Assembly (NCBI GenBank): GCA_032622095.1
Contig: CP136065.1
Location: 93,877,343 to 93,941,342, forward strand
Length of the DNA: 64,000 bases
Origin: Siphonodentalium dalli
Taxonomy: Eukaryota; Mollusca; Scaphopoda; Gadilida; Siphonodentaliidae
Direction: 5' to 3'
This document shows, in pieces, positions 32,809 through 45,525 of this stretch. The notes under the pieces were generated by a model. That model was not told the origin of the DNA and ran no database searches. It saw nothing but the letters and a program-made list of their open reading frames with translations. Every line of letters begins with the position of its first letter. Position 1 is the first letter of the stretch. A program made the translations under genes and the position numbers.

Positions 32809-34457
32809 CACACGCAGTTCGAAATACTGGTTATATGGGTCATCACGAATTTGTGAATATCGCGATAGGCCAAAATATGATGACTATTGTCATTTGGGCC
32901 CATGCTACAGTGCGGATACGCCCTTAATTGACCCAATCATGGGTTGAAGTTTGACTGCATTGACCGTTGTGTAATAAAAGGACCACACGCAGTTCGAAAT
33001 ACGGTTGATATGGGTCATCCCGAACTTGTGAATATCGTGATAGGCCAAAATATGATTGTTATAGTCATTTCGGCCCATTCTACAGTGCGGATACGCCCTT
33101 AATTGACCCAAATCATGGGTTGAAGTTGGACCACATTGACCGTTGTGTAATAAAAGGACCACACGAAGTTCGAAATACTGGTTATATGGGTAATCACGAA
33201 CTTGTGAATGTCGTGATAGGCCAGAATATGATGGTTATAGTTATTTGAGCCAATTCTACAGCGCGGATACGCCCTTAATTGACACAATGATGGGTTGACG
33301 TTGGGAAACATTAACCGTTGTGTAATAAAAGTACGACATGCAGTTCGAAATACTGGTGATATGGGTCATCAGGAACTTATGAATATCGTGATAGGCTAAA
33401 ATATGATGGTTATAGTCACTTGGGCCCAATCTACAGTGCGGATACGCCCTTAATTGACACAATCGTGGATTGAAGGTGGACTACATTGACCGTTGTGTAA
33501 TAAAACTACCAGCCGCAGTTCGAAATACTGGTGATATAGGTCATCCCGAAATTGTGAATATCGTGAAAGGCCAAAATATGATGGTTATAGACATTTAGGT
33601 CCATTCTACAGTGCGGATACGCCCTTAATTGACTCAATTATGGGTTGAAGTTGGACTACATTGACCGTTGTGTAATAAAAGGACCACAAGCAGTTCGAAA
33701 TACTGGTTATATGGGTCATCACGAATTTGTGAATATCGTGATAGGCCCAAAATATGATGGTTATAGTTATTTGGGCCAATTCTACAGTGCGGATAAGCCC
33801 TTAAATGACACAAGCGTGGGTTGAAGTTGGACCACATTGACAGTTGAGTAGTAAAAGGACCACACGAAGTTCGAAATACTGTTGATATGGGTCATCTCGA
33901 ACTTGTGAATATCGTGATAGGCCAAAATGTGATGACTATAGTCATTTGGGCCCATTCTACAGCGCGGATACGCCCTTATTTGACAAAATCATGGGTTGAG
34001 GCTGGACTAGATTGACCGTTGTGTAATAAAAGGACCACACGCAGTTCGAAATAATACTGGTTATATGGGTCATTTCGAACTTGTGAATATCGTGATAGGT
34101 CAAATATGATGGTTATAGTCAATTTGGGCCCATTCTACAGTGCGGATACGCCCTTAATTGACACAATCATAGGTTGAAGTTGGACTACATTGACCGTTGT
34201 GTAATAAAAGGACCACACGCAGTTCGAAATTCTGGTGATATGGGTCATCACGAACTTGTGAATATCGTGATAGGCCAAAATATGATGGTTATAGTCACTT
34301 GGGCCCATTCTACAGTGCGGATACGCCCTTAATTTACACAATCGTTCGTTGAAGTTGGACCACATTGACCGTTGTGTAATAATAGGTCCACACGCAGTTC
34401 GAAATACTGTTGATATGGGTCATCTCGAACTTGTGAATATCGTGATAGGTCAAAATA
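32809..34457. repeat. 175-bp satellite, about 9.5 units
   Basis: The word CAGTTCGAAAT recurs at about 32815, 32991, 33167, 33341, 33518, 33690, 33867, 34046, 34219 and 34395, so the period is close to 175 bases. Units also share GTGAATATCGTGATAGGCCA and TACAGTGCGGATACGCCCTT. It starts directly where the 68-bp array stops. Repeated similar open frames are a by-product. Confidence 0.95.
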
Positions 34458-35420
34458 TAACACACATATTTGTTGTTTTGGTCTCATATATGTATGTACG
34501 GTAATTCAAAATGTCAAACAATTAACATTGATTGATTGGAAATAATGATCATAAGAACACGAACAATGTCTAGTAGTATGATCAACGGCTTCATAATCAT
34601 AGGCTATGTATCAAGATACGATTTAACATGAGTTACGACTTTACGTGACGCTGGTGACACAAATTCACACTCAAATATTTTAAAAATATTTTAATTTTCA
34701 CGTGACTCAAATTCAAATGGCATGCGATGTAAATAAACATGGACATGGCTGGGTGCAGAACCGCTGAAATCATATCCACCAGGCATACTAAAATATTTTG
34801 AGGATGAAACACAGATTTAATGATTTATATAAGATAGTTTGTAAATACATATCAATTACCATAATAATAGGCCTAATCCATTATTATTGACATAATATGC
34901 AGATTCGAGTCATAAATTTACCGATTCCCGCCTCCACCCCATCGTGACTGTCTCCAGTCCAGTGAATTTGACTGTGTTTATTGATATGCGACGATGTGCA
35001 GGCCTACACATTCTCGATATATGTGCAGCTCATCACAATTGAATAAACATTGATGTGTGAAAATATCCACTAAAACCAAACATGCTTTTCACGAGGCAGT
35101 CTATTCTGATTCCACCCCAGTCGAGAATGCCTGTCCTCACTTGAACTCAGTGGCATCGGGACGGGAATTTCACTTCACTTCAACTGGTTCAAAGTAATTT
35201 TTAAAAGAACACTCAAGATATATAATATCTTTGTTATAGTACATCATTCATCATAGTGTTCAGTACACATTCCCGTATTTGATTCTTAGATATTGACTTT
35301 GTTTTTCTTGGACCATTGCCTGTAGTTATTATTTTTTTAAATCTCTATAAAGTTCACATTTTGTATTTCTAAAATAATCCACCATGAAGTATACTCTTAA
35401 AATGTTGCATCAATTGGCAT
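34458..35420. other. Intergenic stretch, nothing recognised
   Basis: AT-rich DNA with no recognisable gene or repeat. Confidence 0.4.
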
Positions 35421-35429
35421 ATATAGGCG

Positions 35430-36200
35430 TGTTTTCAAATTTCGGTCGCCATTTTGGCCGCCATCTTCGATTTGGAAAACAATTTCTTGTATGATATGTA
35501 AGGTAATTACTTCACCTCAGTATTTCCAACTCAACTGTAAGAATCGGTGGAGTTGTCTCGACAATAATGCTCAATGATGTTATTATGAGGGAATTTCGGT
35601 GATTTTTCAAAATCTATCCGCCATTGTGGGCGTCATTTTGGATTTGGGAGACTTTTATTTGGATATGGTACAAGGACAGTTCTTCGCCTAAGTGTTCCAA
35701 TCTCATAATAGTAAGCAGGTATGGGGTTGTCGTGACAATAACGCCCACTGGTGTTAAAGCAGCGATTTTCGGCGATTTTTCTATTTCTGTGGCTATTTTG
35801 GCAGCCATCTTGGATTTGGGCGAGTATTCCGCAATTCAGATATAAGAGGAATCCTAGCTCGAGTATCTCCTCACATATATATGAATAGGTGTTGTTATGA
35901 TAGCAATAACATCCATTGGTTCGAAACATTACATCGCGTTATTAGCGTCGATTCGGCTTTGACCTATTATACTGGTATTTGGGAAAACGTGATATCGGAC
36001 AAAAATATCCCACAATGAATGTATATTGTGTTCGCAAATGACTCTTCTATACGATAAATGTATATAATTTACGCCCAGATGCCAATATTTGCTCACAGAG
36101 ACAAACGAGAGGTGGTGAAATGTCAGAAAAATAGCATATTTTCACATTTCGGTGCCCATCTTGACCGCCATATTGGATTCTGGTGTCGGATATTTGGCTA
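35430..36200. repeat. Diverged tandem repeat, ~170-bp units
   Basis: The phrase GCCATTTTGG(C/A)(C/A)GCCATCTTGGATTTGG or a variant appears near 35450, 35620, 35790 and 36155. It is linked by text containing GTTGTC(T/G)(C/T)GACAATAA(T/C)G. The units are old and diverged. A poly-G run follows at about 36408-36420. Confidence 0.6.
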
Positions 36201-37929
36201 ATTTGTAATGGTTGTATATTAGCCGAACGAATCGAGCGGAAACAAGACCGCATGATGATCAAAGATACCTGGTGCATATACAAAAATGGCCGACATGATG
36301 GACGCCATCTTGTCTGGGGTCTCTGCAGCAACCTTTGTCTTGTTAACAACAGAACAAAATTAGAGGAGACATTAAGAAAGAAAATTAGTGGGGTGAAGTT
36401 GAGTCCTGGGGGGGGGGGGGGTGCAGAGGTCGACCAATATCTCCTGGACTAATCGTTCTGGATGGAATTCAGTTCATCACGCCGCCCGGAACAGCGGATT
36501 ATTTGTTTGTCTCCTTCAAATGGAGCATTCATCAACGAGTACGGTACCGGTGTTACTCGGTGGGCCGCATCGTTGGTGTGGCGAATTTAAAAACAAAAAT
36601 ATCATTGAAGAGGCCAAAACCCGACCCAGAATTCCCCCATGGAAGGTTTTTATGCTGTGACACGGAGACGGAATGGAGCAACGTAAAACGTCTCATTCTT
36701 TCGTTGAGTATATATGGTCATATATAGAATGAATTGCACATTTGATACTACCAATGCGTTGTTGTAGCTATAAACGTTTGGCAACAATGTTTTAAATAGT
36801 ATCCCGGATGCCACCCTCTTTTAATGGAAGGGAAGAACTCCATCTTTAATATATAGAGTTATTACCCCTGCATTGAAAATAATACTGCTTTTTACTGCAA
36901 TCTAGATGACAAAACTCTTTGGCAACTCAACAAAAAAAACATGTCCACAGTTTATTATACCGGATAAGTTGATAATACAATGTTTTGGAGCTTCCTCTTT
37001 CAAATGGTATATAATATGGCATATATTTTATATAATGTAATCTGGGGGTTCAAAGATTAAGTAGGCCTTTAAATGTTAATTTTGAGAAAACAAATTACAT
37101 CTCATTGAACAAATCTGCTAATTCCACCCCCCTCAACACATGGGGACATCCCTGCAAGAATAGGACATCTGTGATTTATTTGGATGCCTGTCTACATTTG
37201 CCTAACAATATTTCCTTAACCTTGAAAGCCAGTGCATTCTCTTAGGTGAGGCTACCTATGGGACACTCACATATATCAGAGAATGCACTGGAATGATACC
37301 TTGTAAAATAATAAATATTGGACAAATATTAAAACTAGGAGCTCCTTTCTCTTGATCAATGGTCTATTATTTGATATTCATTTTATTTTAGTATATGTAA
37401 TTGGTTTTGGAAAAAAAATTACATCTCAATGAACAAATCTGAGAAATTTACCCCTCCCCAAACACATGTGGGGACATCCCTGCGAGAATAGGACATGTGT
37501 GATTTATTTGGATGCCTGACTACATTAGCCTAACAATATTTCATTGATCTTGAACCCCAATGCATTCTCTTATATATAGGAGAATGCACTGGTGCAGGGT
37601 CTTTATTGCTGAAACAGCATAGCTCTGGTCATGAAATGTTTAGTACTAATAATAAAGGTGTAAACTGTCAAACAGGTAGAGTTGTATTTGAGATTGCAGA
37701 TAAACACATAGGATTAAATTTCATTCATGCAGCTCACTCTCATGCAGCCAGGAGAATATGTGGATCTTTAGAAGGCTTTGATTGGTTGAACTAGGCAGGG
37801 GGTGTGGGTGGCAGGCAGGGACAGGTTGTGGTGGTGGTGGGGGTTGGTGGGGGATGTGGGGGGTGGTTGAGTGTGTTGTGTGTCTAAAAAAAATAAAAAT
37901 TAAATTGAGCAAATATTAAAAAAAAAAAA
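36201..37929. repeat. Dispersed repeats and a duplicated block
   Basis: 36940-37070 recurs at 52940-53080 (GATAATACAATGTTTTGGAG and on). 37085-37300 is repeated at about 37420-37620 (ACATCTCA, GGGGACATCCCTGC, AATAGGACAT). Both blocks end in the hairpin-type text CCAGTGCATTCTCTTA of the TTAA MITEs. 37795-37870 is G/T-rich. No gene is recognised. Confidence 0.55.
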
Positions 37930-38442
37930 TTTTTAAGAGTTATATCCCTGACTCTGCCCCTATTTGACCCAGTGACCCCATGTGAACAATCTGAACCCCA
38001 GTCACACAAGGACCCTCCATACCAAATATAAGCTAAATCGGTCCAATGGCTCATAAGAAGAAGTCATTCTAAGACTTACTAAGGAGGAATAGAGTTATGG
38101 CCCTGGTTTCTCAACTAATCAACCTGGTGACCTCATTTGAACAAATCTGAATGTGAGTCACCTTGGGAACATCCATACCAAATATGAACCCATTCGGCCT
38201 TATAGTTCTGGAAAAAAGTCGTTGTAAGAATTACTATTGAGGAATAGAGTTATGACCCTGCTTTCGCAACTATTTCACCCAGTGACCTCATTTGAACAAA
38301 TCTGAATGTGATTCACCTAGGGAACATCCACACCAAATATGAACCCATTCCGTCTTACAGTTCTGGAGGAGAAGATGATTCTTGACGGACGGACGAGGAG
38401 TGATGACTATAGCTCCACCGGAGACTTCGTCTCAGGTGAGCT
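37930..38442 (+). mobile_element. Helentron-like relic with hairpin tail
   Basis: Two to three ~150-bp core repeats (CAAATCTGAATGTGAGTCACC, CATACCAAATATGAACCCATT) are followed by GACGGACGGACG. The tail is a hairpin, AGCTCCACCGGAGACTTCGT with CTCAGGTGAGCT (38411-38442). The same plan is seen at 47260, 51520, 60175 and 61500. No protein is encoded. Confidence 0.55.
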
Positions 38443-39284
38443 AAAAGGTGTAAGCGACCGGCTCCAAAATAAAAGGTGTAAGCGGACTTGATGTCGCATT
38501 ATCTCCTAGCTTTGTTTATAAATGGATACGAATGAAATATTGAATATATGTCCGGGTTGGGACATGAAATACATTAACATTTTAGTTGTTTTTAAATTCA
38601 CAAATTTGTTGATTTTATTCAACTTTTTTTTCTTTTCTTTTTTCGTTCTTAATCACACTATAAGTATAAGCGACCCGCTCCAATCAAAAGGTGTAAGCCA
38701 CTTATTGTGCATAGCGTTATATATAGGTAATCAGATTAACTAATTGGCGACTCTGGACTCTTGTGTTAGGTATTTTGGGGCATTTTACGAATTTTTGGGG
38801 GAAATAATACACTTACACTTTATAGTGTGCTTCAGAAAAAAAAATTCCAAATTCCATTCATATCCATTGAGAAACAACGGACTTTACTACAATATTATAT
38901 TAAGGAAGTAGAATAATATAGATGCGTTTGTGATGGTTATCATACGCAATATTGACCCGTTTCTATGCGAAAATACCATTACCGCGACAACATGCGACTT
39001 GGTGATAAAACCACACTATCTCAGTCAGTTTTCAAGTCAGAGAGTTGAAACTGGTGTCATTGAGTTCATATGAGAGCTCCACATTATATGCTTATCTGCG
39101 TGTTCATATCCAGCAGCAACTAATGCATATCACGACATTGTCAGATTTAGTGGTGGAGGAAATCCGCACACTTATGGCTTATCTAATAGTGATTTGAATG
39201 GCTGATAAACTCGTCGACCATGTGCGGTGAGTAACTGGCAACTCCACCAGAATAACAATATTGAGTTACAAAGATGGAAAAATG
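38443..39284. other. Intergenic stretch, no gene recognised
   Basis: AAAAGGTGTAAGC occurs three times (38444, 38470, 38687), marking a small dispersed or tandem motif. Nothing else was recognised. Confidence 0.4.
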
Positions 39285-39377
39285 TGGATTTGAACCCTCA
39301 TCGCAGAGAGACGGCTTGGAGTTGTACACCTGACCAACTGGTTGTACCCCTAACCGATTGAGCCATCGAGCAACCCC
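39285..39377 (-). mobile_element. tRNA-like SINE head or tRNA pseudogene
   Basis: On the minus strand, GATGGCTCAATCGGTTAGGG resembles box A and GAGGGTTCAAATCCACA resembles box B. Between them the sequence is too long and partly duplicated (GTACAACCAGTTGGTCAGGT), so no normal cloverleaf forms. Confidence 0.5.
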
Positions 39378-39383
39378 CCTGCA

Positions 39384-39665
39384 TGGGAAACCTCATTCTG
39401 CTATGGCCTCAACCCCTATGGGTGACCAAGGATCAGATTGAAGTTCCCCAGTTGAAGTTGATGTTCACCCATTTAGTCCCCTCGATTATGCATTTTATCT
39501 TCTGTAAATTAGGGTATATAGAAACTGACAGAAGGGAACTTGAAAAAGTAACTAAACATCAATGTTAATTTGAGACTATTTATACTTTCCAGAAGATGAG
39601 ACCTAAGCATAGCGGACTAGCATCACCAAATTCACCCTCTGGGGACCTCATTCTGTAAATGTCAG
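39384..39665. repeat. Third copy of the 497-bp foldback family
   Basis: CCTCATTCTGCTATGGCCTC through CCTCATTCTGTAAATGTCAGA matches the 30144-31110 units with divergence, including the TTTATCTTCTGTAAATTAGG segment and the terminal foldback text. Confidence 0.7.
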
Positions 39666-40051
39666 ACACAATATATCCAGGTTTGGATACATCAGATGTC
39701 TTCTGTAAAGTTAATAAAGAGTGCTCCTACACAATGCCAGAGTTATGGCTATGGCTGGTGATAACACTAATCTGCTTTCTTGAAAATATACTTTTTATTA
39801 CCACCAATATCTTGGTCAATAACAATTACAAGTGTTTACATAATATGAAAATTCATCTCGATTAAATGTCAACATTTTCTTGTACATTCCTTAGCAAAGA
39901 AATATATCATCACACTCTTAGAACTATATATTCAACTGATAACAATTGAAGTAAAACAGTAACAGAAACAATTTGCAAAATTTATATTATGATTGGATGA
40001 CGTGCTATTAGTGTAACGAAGCTGTAAGATTTAAGAATAGATAAATTTTAT

Positions 40052-40216
40052 TTAACCCTTTCATGATGGGAGCTGGACTGGTGCAGCATTAAAGATCATG
40101 TGCCAGTGCATTCTCTTATATATGCGAGTCTTCCACAGGGAGCCTCGCATATATAAGAGAATATTGACACAGGGTTTTAGCAAAATTTCAGGAAGCTTCA
40201 GTTATGGAAGGGTCAA
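40052..40216. mobile_element. TTAA MITE of the hairpin family
   Basis: It starts TTAACCCTTTCATGATGG and ends GGAAGGGTCAA (the right TTAA is mutated). Inside is the perfect-looking stem TTCTCTTATATATGCGAG / CTCGCATATATAAGAGAA. 39666-40051 to its left shows no gene. Confidence 0.8.
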
Positions 40217-41060
40217 ACAGTAAAAATGCAAAGGCACTGGGTAAATTTGAAAAAATCGTAAAAGTTTTAAACAATAATCATCACTAAGAATAACATGGAA
40301 AAATAGGTAGATTGTTTTTATTTTTATCTATATATATGAAAGAATAGGATCTGTCTTCGAGATGTTTCTCCCAGACCCCTCGATGGATATCCACCACATT
40401 TGGTGTGGTAACTTGGGGTTCCACGGCAATTAGAAGAACTTTTTATCATCTGCTGTCTGCTTTTATTTCCTGATCATCCCCTCCAGATGAATATTTAGAC
40501 CATTCCAATGTATACTTTTATGACTGAGTGGGAGAATACATTAAGTGTATAAAGGGTAAAGATAGAGGATATTCAGAAGTGAAAGATGAAATGTAAGAAT
40601 GGAGAAAATTGTTTGGCAAACTGAGTAAGATACATGTACATCTAGCTTAATAATATGTGCAAGGAAAAATATATTGAAGGCCCAGAATAACTGATTTATT
40701 GCAAAGGAGATTATCCAAAGTTTTAATACCATAATTGTTTTTTTTACTTTATCTCACTATATTAGATATTAGCTCAAATTGAATTTACTTTTTCTTCTAT
40801 TTTCAGCTTAAATTTAACTTTAACTGAAAATAATTATTTTTTTCTTCAACCGTTTACTTTATCCAGCTTTATCTTGAAATTAAATTGACATAAAAATTTC
40901 AACATTATAACAATATTTAAAATTTCTCTTTCAGGTTCATACAACATGTCAATGTTGTGAATTCAAGAAGAGGTTAAATGTTTTGTCAAAGTTTTGAGAC
41001 AAATTTTAAATTCCCAGCAGCAAAAATTGGACTGGATATTCTCACTTCAGACTCTATATC
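40217..41060. other. Intergenic stretch, no gene recognised
   Basis: AT-rich; a GGGAGAATACATT segment near 40530 belongs to a dispersed repeat also seen at 43325, 50085 and 58205. No gene is seen. Confidence 0.4.
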
Positions 41061-41256
41061 TTAACCCTTTGAGTGCCAGGGGCCGATCTCATTGGCCCTA
41101 AACCTACAAAATAAGTCTGTTAAAGAATATAAGAATAAATTATTAAAATTGTAAAAAATTGTAAAAAAAAAAAATTAAAAAAATATTGTTAGGCCAATGC
41201 ATTGGCACAGGGTATATGGGTTGATACAAAAATCGACCTGGCACTCAAAGGGTTAA
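41061..41256. mobile_element. piggyBac-type MITE, chimeric core
   Basis: TTAA stands at 41061-41064 and 41253-41256, with ends CCCTTTGAGTGCCAGG and CCTGGCACTCAAAGGG. The right part keeps GTTGATACAAAAATCG of the 9027/45526 family, while CCAATGCATTGGCACAGGGT is the core text of the hairpin family. Confidence 0.85.
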
Positions 41257-43574
41257 AGGGCATGAACAGGTCAGATGCCTGATGACTTATTTTAGATAGC
41301 TGACAGGGGGCATGCCTGGTGACACTTATTTTAGATAGCTGACAGGGGTGGGGGGTAGTAAAGCGGTCTGAGAGGCAAAAAACACATTTTTTACAAACTC
41401 ATGCAAATTTTTACCAAACATCTTTCAATATTTGAAATTTGTAACAGTTTAAAACATATTATAACTGCAAGAACACCATATCTATGTTACTGGGACCTCA
41501 TATGGGCCTCAGTGGAGATGACATTAAGCTATGGCATGTTGCATATGGGACTGTTAAGGTGAGGTGAAAAACTTCCTTCTCGAAACCCTCTGGAAAGAAC
41601 TCGGCATGGGACGTTTTTAGAAAAAAACTTAGTGAAATCTGGAATCATATATCTTCATCAAAATAATAAGCAAAAATAGGATGGAGACCTTCAACAATCC
41701 TGTAAATAAAACAGTTTAGAAAATAAATTAGGTTTTCTCTTGATGAACTTATGAAACAATATTGAGACTAGAAACTTCAACAGTCTTGTAAAAAAAAAAG
41801 CTTTGAGAAATGTAAAACTGAAAAAATAAACTTGTCCTGATATAACTTTAAGTCCAGATCATTGTGTGATGGAAAAGGAGTGAGGAACGGTCTCAAACAT
41901 TAATGTGACTGTCAACGACTAGAAAATAACTGTCATCAAGCCGATCAGTGAATTATTTGCATGTCTATCAACTAAGATGAGCTGTTACTCTCACATCACT
42001 TAATATACTCAAGTCTGATATAGTAACTCTTGTCATTTAGTATAATAGAAGTTGCTCCAGTAGACTAACATAAGTGTTATGGAATAATGGTAGATAATGG
42101 GCTGGTTGACAACTAGTCAGAAAATATTAGAAATAATGGAGTTGTGGGTATCCTGCACAATGACCTAGGCTTTAAGATATCAGCAATTTATAAAATAATA
42201 ATTCCAATTGCAGCCTGGAAAAAATCCTCTCTATGTATTTATTTTCAAAATATGTCAACTGTAGTTGAATTGGAACTTAACAAGTGATGTCTACAAAATG
42301 TCAACAGTGACTCGAAAGTCAAGATAGAGTTCAGTCCTGAGATGTTATCAGCTCAAAATGTATAACAGCCAAATAGCCAAAACACATGTTCGGGGGATTT
42401 CTCCCACCCCCTACACATTTTAGCACAGGCAGCTCATGTGAGATTGCCAGGTGTGATTTTCCTATCTCATACAACTGGTGACTGCTGTCTTACCCCACTG
42501 GAACCATTTTAACGAGCCATCAGCATGTCTTGTGTAAACTAAAACAATGGCTAACAACCAGTTACGCTTCAGGTTTCAAGTCAATAAATCCAGACAAATT
42601 CGTGAATGGTAATAAAATGGTGCTATGCCTTCCAACTGGTTAAGCATGGAGAATCTTCAGCAAGAGTTCACTTGCAAATGCAGAGTCGCATAACAAGACA
42701 CTATAAATGACTAATTGTGTTAACACATTTGATCAAACGGAAGGCCCGAAACCAAAACGTCATTCCTAATGGTATATTCTGTAACACGTAAATACTAGCC
42801 GCTTCACAAATGGCAACCGAAATAGTTCCACATTAGAAAAATTATCATCGTTTCAATAAATCGCCGAACACTGTCAAACTAAAAATTTTGTGTCATATAA
42901 ACATGTTCCATTTTCTAATGATACTGATAGCGACATTTCCCGTGGCAAACACAGCTAGTCTAGTTGTAAAGACTTCTTGTCAATACGCTCATTTCTCGGA
43001 ATCAGTGCCAGGTGTATCCATGTGACGTAGCCATGTTGTTATCACAAGCCATGTCGATTTCACTCAATCGTATTAACTCTTGTGCACGATTATCACAAAT
43101 ATTGGATCAAATATATCCCAGATTACCATTACGAACCTACTGGACTGTTCTCACCTGAGTGGCCAGATATTTGCCCACCCGGCGGCTTTTAACCACACCC
43201 TCAGTGTCATCTACGGTGTTGGGCCGCTAACCTATAAATTGATATTGGTGTTAGTCATGATGCAGATTATTGGAGATAATTTGATGAATAATACACTGTT
43301 CCAATGTATACTAATAACTGAATGGGAGAGTCCATTTAATATAGAAATGAATAAACATTGTAATTTTCAGTGTTGTTATTGTGAAATGGAATCTTTGGTT
43401 AAAAAATTGTAATCTGTGATCTGACGTCAATCATATAATAGAACATTTTACACTTAAAATGTTTCTTCAAAATATAGATAAATTAGAGACTTGTGTATAA
43501 TATTAATTGAGAAATTACACAAATTCTGAATGTTTATTAGCTTTTTATTTCACTTGGCACAACTTGTCAAATAC
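41257..43574. other. Intergenic stretch, no gene recognised
   Basis: A 50-base direct duplication (ACTTATTTTAGATAGCTGACA) lies at 41285-41350. A 110-codon open frame at 43080-43412 shows no recognisable domain. Its middle contains dispersed-repeat text, so I do not call it. Confidence 0.4.
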
Positions 43575-43798
43575 GAACTCTGTGCCAATGCATTTTCTTA
43601 TATATGGGAGTCTCCCATTGGGAGCCTCACATATATAAGAGAATACATTGGCCTAACAATGCTTACCTTGACCTTGTAAGACAGTGCATTCTCATATATA
43701 TGCGAGGCTCCCAATGGGAGGCTTGCATACATAAGAGAATGTACTGACACAGGATCTTTAATGCTTCACCAGAATAACTCCTATCATGAAAGGGTTAA
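43575..43798. mobile_element. TTAA MITE of the hairpin family, double hairpin
   Basis: Two stems of the TTCTCTTATATATGCGAG type occur in a row (43598-43650 and 43688-43742). The right end is CATGAAAGGGTTAA. The left end is not clear. Confidence 0.7.
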
Positions 43799-44340
43799 CG
43801 CGTCCCTCTGTGACCTTATTCTTGAATTGTGCAGACTCGATGCACTGCTAGCATCATCTTAGGCACCAGGAGAAGCCACTCCCATGTATTAGTATGAATA
43901 TTTATGAACAACAATTTTAATATACATAATTTCTGACAACAAATAGTGTGCCTTCTCTACAATGGTTTTGTTTGTGCTATAAACAGAGACACAGGGATGT
44001 TACTTCAATAGATATACTCCAAACCCGTTTCATGACTGGAGCTGCATTAGCACAGAGTTAAGATCCTGTGCCAGTGCATTCTCCTATAAATACTAGTCTC
44101 CCATAGAGAGCCTCACATATATAAGAGAATGCACTGGCTTACAAGGTCAAGGTAAATATTTGTTATGCCAATGTAATCTCTTATATATGTGAAGCTCCAT
44201 ATGGGAGACTCATATATATAAGAGAATACACTGGCACAGGAATTTCTCAAAATTTCAGGAAGCTCCAGTCATGTAAGGGTTTAAGTTACAAAGAAAACAT
44301 GAATGTTTAATATATTTTATCAAAGCGTAACCATGCAAAT
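43799..44340. repeat. ~0.54-kb duplicated block, copy 1, with MITE
   Basis: CCCTCTGTGACCTTATTCTTG onward is repeated at 44972-45515. Each copy contains, at the same place, a hairpin-family MITE (here about 44020-44284 with right TTAA at 44281) followed by ATGTTTAATATATTTTATCA. The MITE therefore predates the duplication. Confidence 0.75.
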
Positions 44341-44387
44341 ATCCGAGTAACAATAACAAAACACAACCATTTTGAAGATAAAGATCA

Positions 44388-44683
44388 TTAACACTTTCAT
44401 GACATGAACTGCACTGTTGCAGCATTAAAGACCCTGTGCCAGTGCAATCTGGAGCTGCATTAGCGCAGATTTAAGATCCTGTGCCCGTGCATTCTATTCT
44501 TCTATAGGGAGCCTCGCATATATATTCGAATGGACAGGCTTACAAGGTCAAAGTAAATATTGTTAGGCCAATGCATTCTCTTATATATGCGAGGTTCCCA
44601 ATGGGAGGCTTGCATATATACAAGAATTCATTGGCACAGGATTTTCACAAAATTTCAGGAAGCTCCAGTCATTTCAGGGTAAA
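44388..44683. mobile_element. TTAA MITE of the hairpin family
   Basis: It starts TTAACACTTTCATGACATG and ends CATTTCAGGGTAAAA. The internal text AGCTGCATTAGCGCAG appears after a partial repeat of the 5' part, so the element is rearranged. Confidence 0.65.
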
Positions 44684-44971
44684 ACCCTTTCTATACTAAA
44701 TACTCATCAATGAGAAGTTCCCTTAGGAAATGTTCAGCAGAAAAACAGATAAAACAAGAACAGATTGATTCATATTCATTGGTGCGAATGTTCAGATAAT
44801 TTTCATTTAACATGTGCATGCGCCTTCAGCTAAAAATAATACGCATGGAGTGATACAAGAATATTAATTTCCGTAATCACGAATAATGCACAATAGTAAT
44901 GGGTTTGTGCTTTTCTTCTCAATTTTGGATTAGGTCATATTTATGACATACATAAAATAAAAGCAATCATT

Positions 44972-45515
44972 AACGCATCCCTCTGTGACCCTATTCTTGA
45001 ATTGTGCAGACTCAATGCACTGCTAGCATCATCTTAGGCATTGTGAGAAGGTACTCCCATGTATTAGTTTGAATATTTATGAACAACAATTTTAATATAC
45101 ATAGATTCTGACAACAAATAGTGTGCCTTCTGTACAATGATGGTGTTTGTTTGAGGTACAAACCGAGACATAGCGTTGCTCTTTTGATGGATATACTTCA
45201 AAATATTAACCCTTTCATGATGGAGCTGCGCTGGTGCAGCATTAAAGATCTAGTGCCAGTGCATTATTTTATACATACAAGTCTCCCATAGGGTGCCTCA
45301 CATATATAAGAGAATGCACTGGCTTACTAGGTCAAGGTAAATATTCTTAGGCCAATGTTTTCTCTTATTTATGCGAAGCTCCCTATAAGAGACTCACATA
45401 TATAAGAGAATGCACTGGCACAGGGTTTTTGCAATTTTTTTTACGAAGCTCCAGTCATGTAAGGGTTAAGATACAAATAATACATGACTGTTTAATATAT
45501 TATATCAAAGCATGA
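44972..45515. repeat. ~0.54-kb duplicated block, copy 2, with MITE
   Basis: This is the second copy of the block at 43799-44340. Its MITE is intact, with TTAA at 45206-45209 and 45466-45469, ends CCCTTTCATGATGGAGCTG and CATGTAAGGG. Confidence 0.75.
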
Positions 45516-45525
45516 TAACAATTAA

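Noticed and set aside
32905-34365. Series of similar minus-strand frames (LRAYPHCRMGP..., NYNHHILAYHDIHKF...)
   Set aside because: They are spaced by the 175-bp satellite period and broken at random, which is expected from a satellite without stops in one frame.
31866-34457. Regular repeats considered as a CRISPR array
   Set aside because: Units are contiguous with no unique spacers of constant length, the genome is eukaryotic, and the units are longer than CRISPR repeats. They are satellites.
43080-43412. 110-codon open frame on the plus strand
   Set aside because: No domain, signal peptide or homology was recognised, codon use looks like the background, and part of it is a dispersed repeat (GAATGGGAGAGTCC...). 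Length alone is not support.
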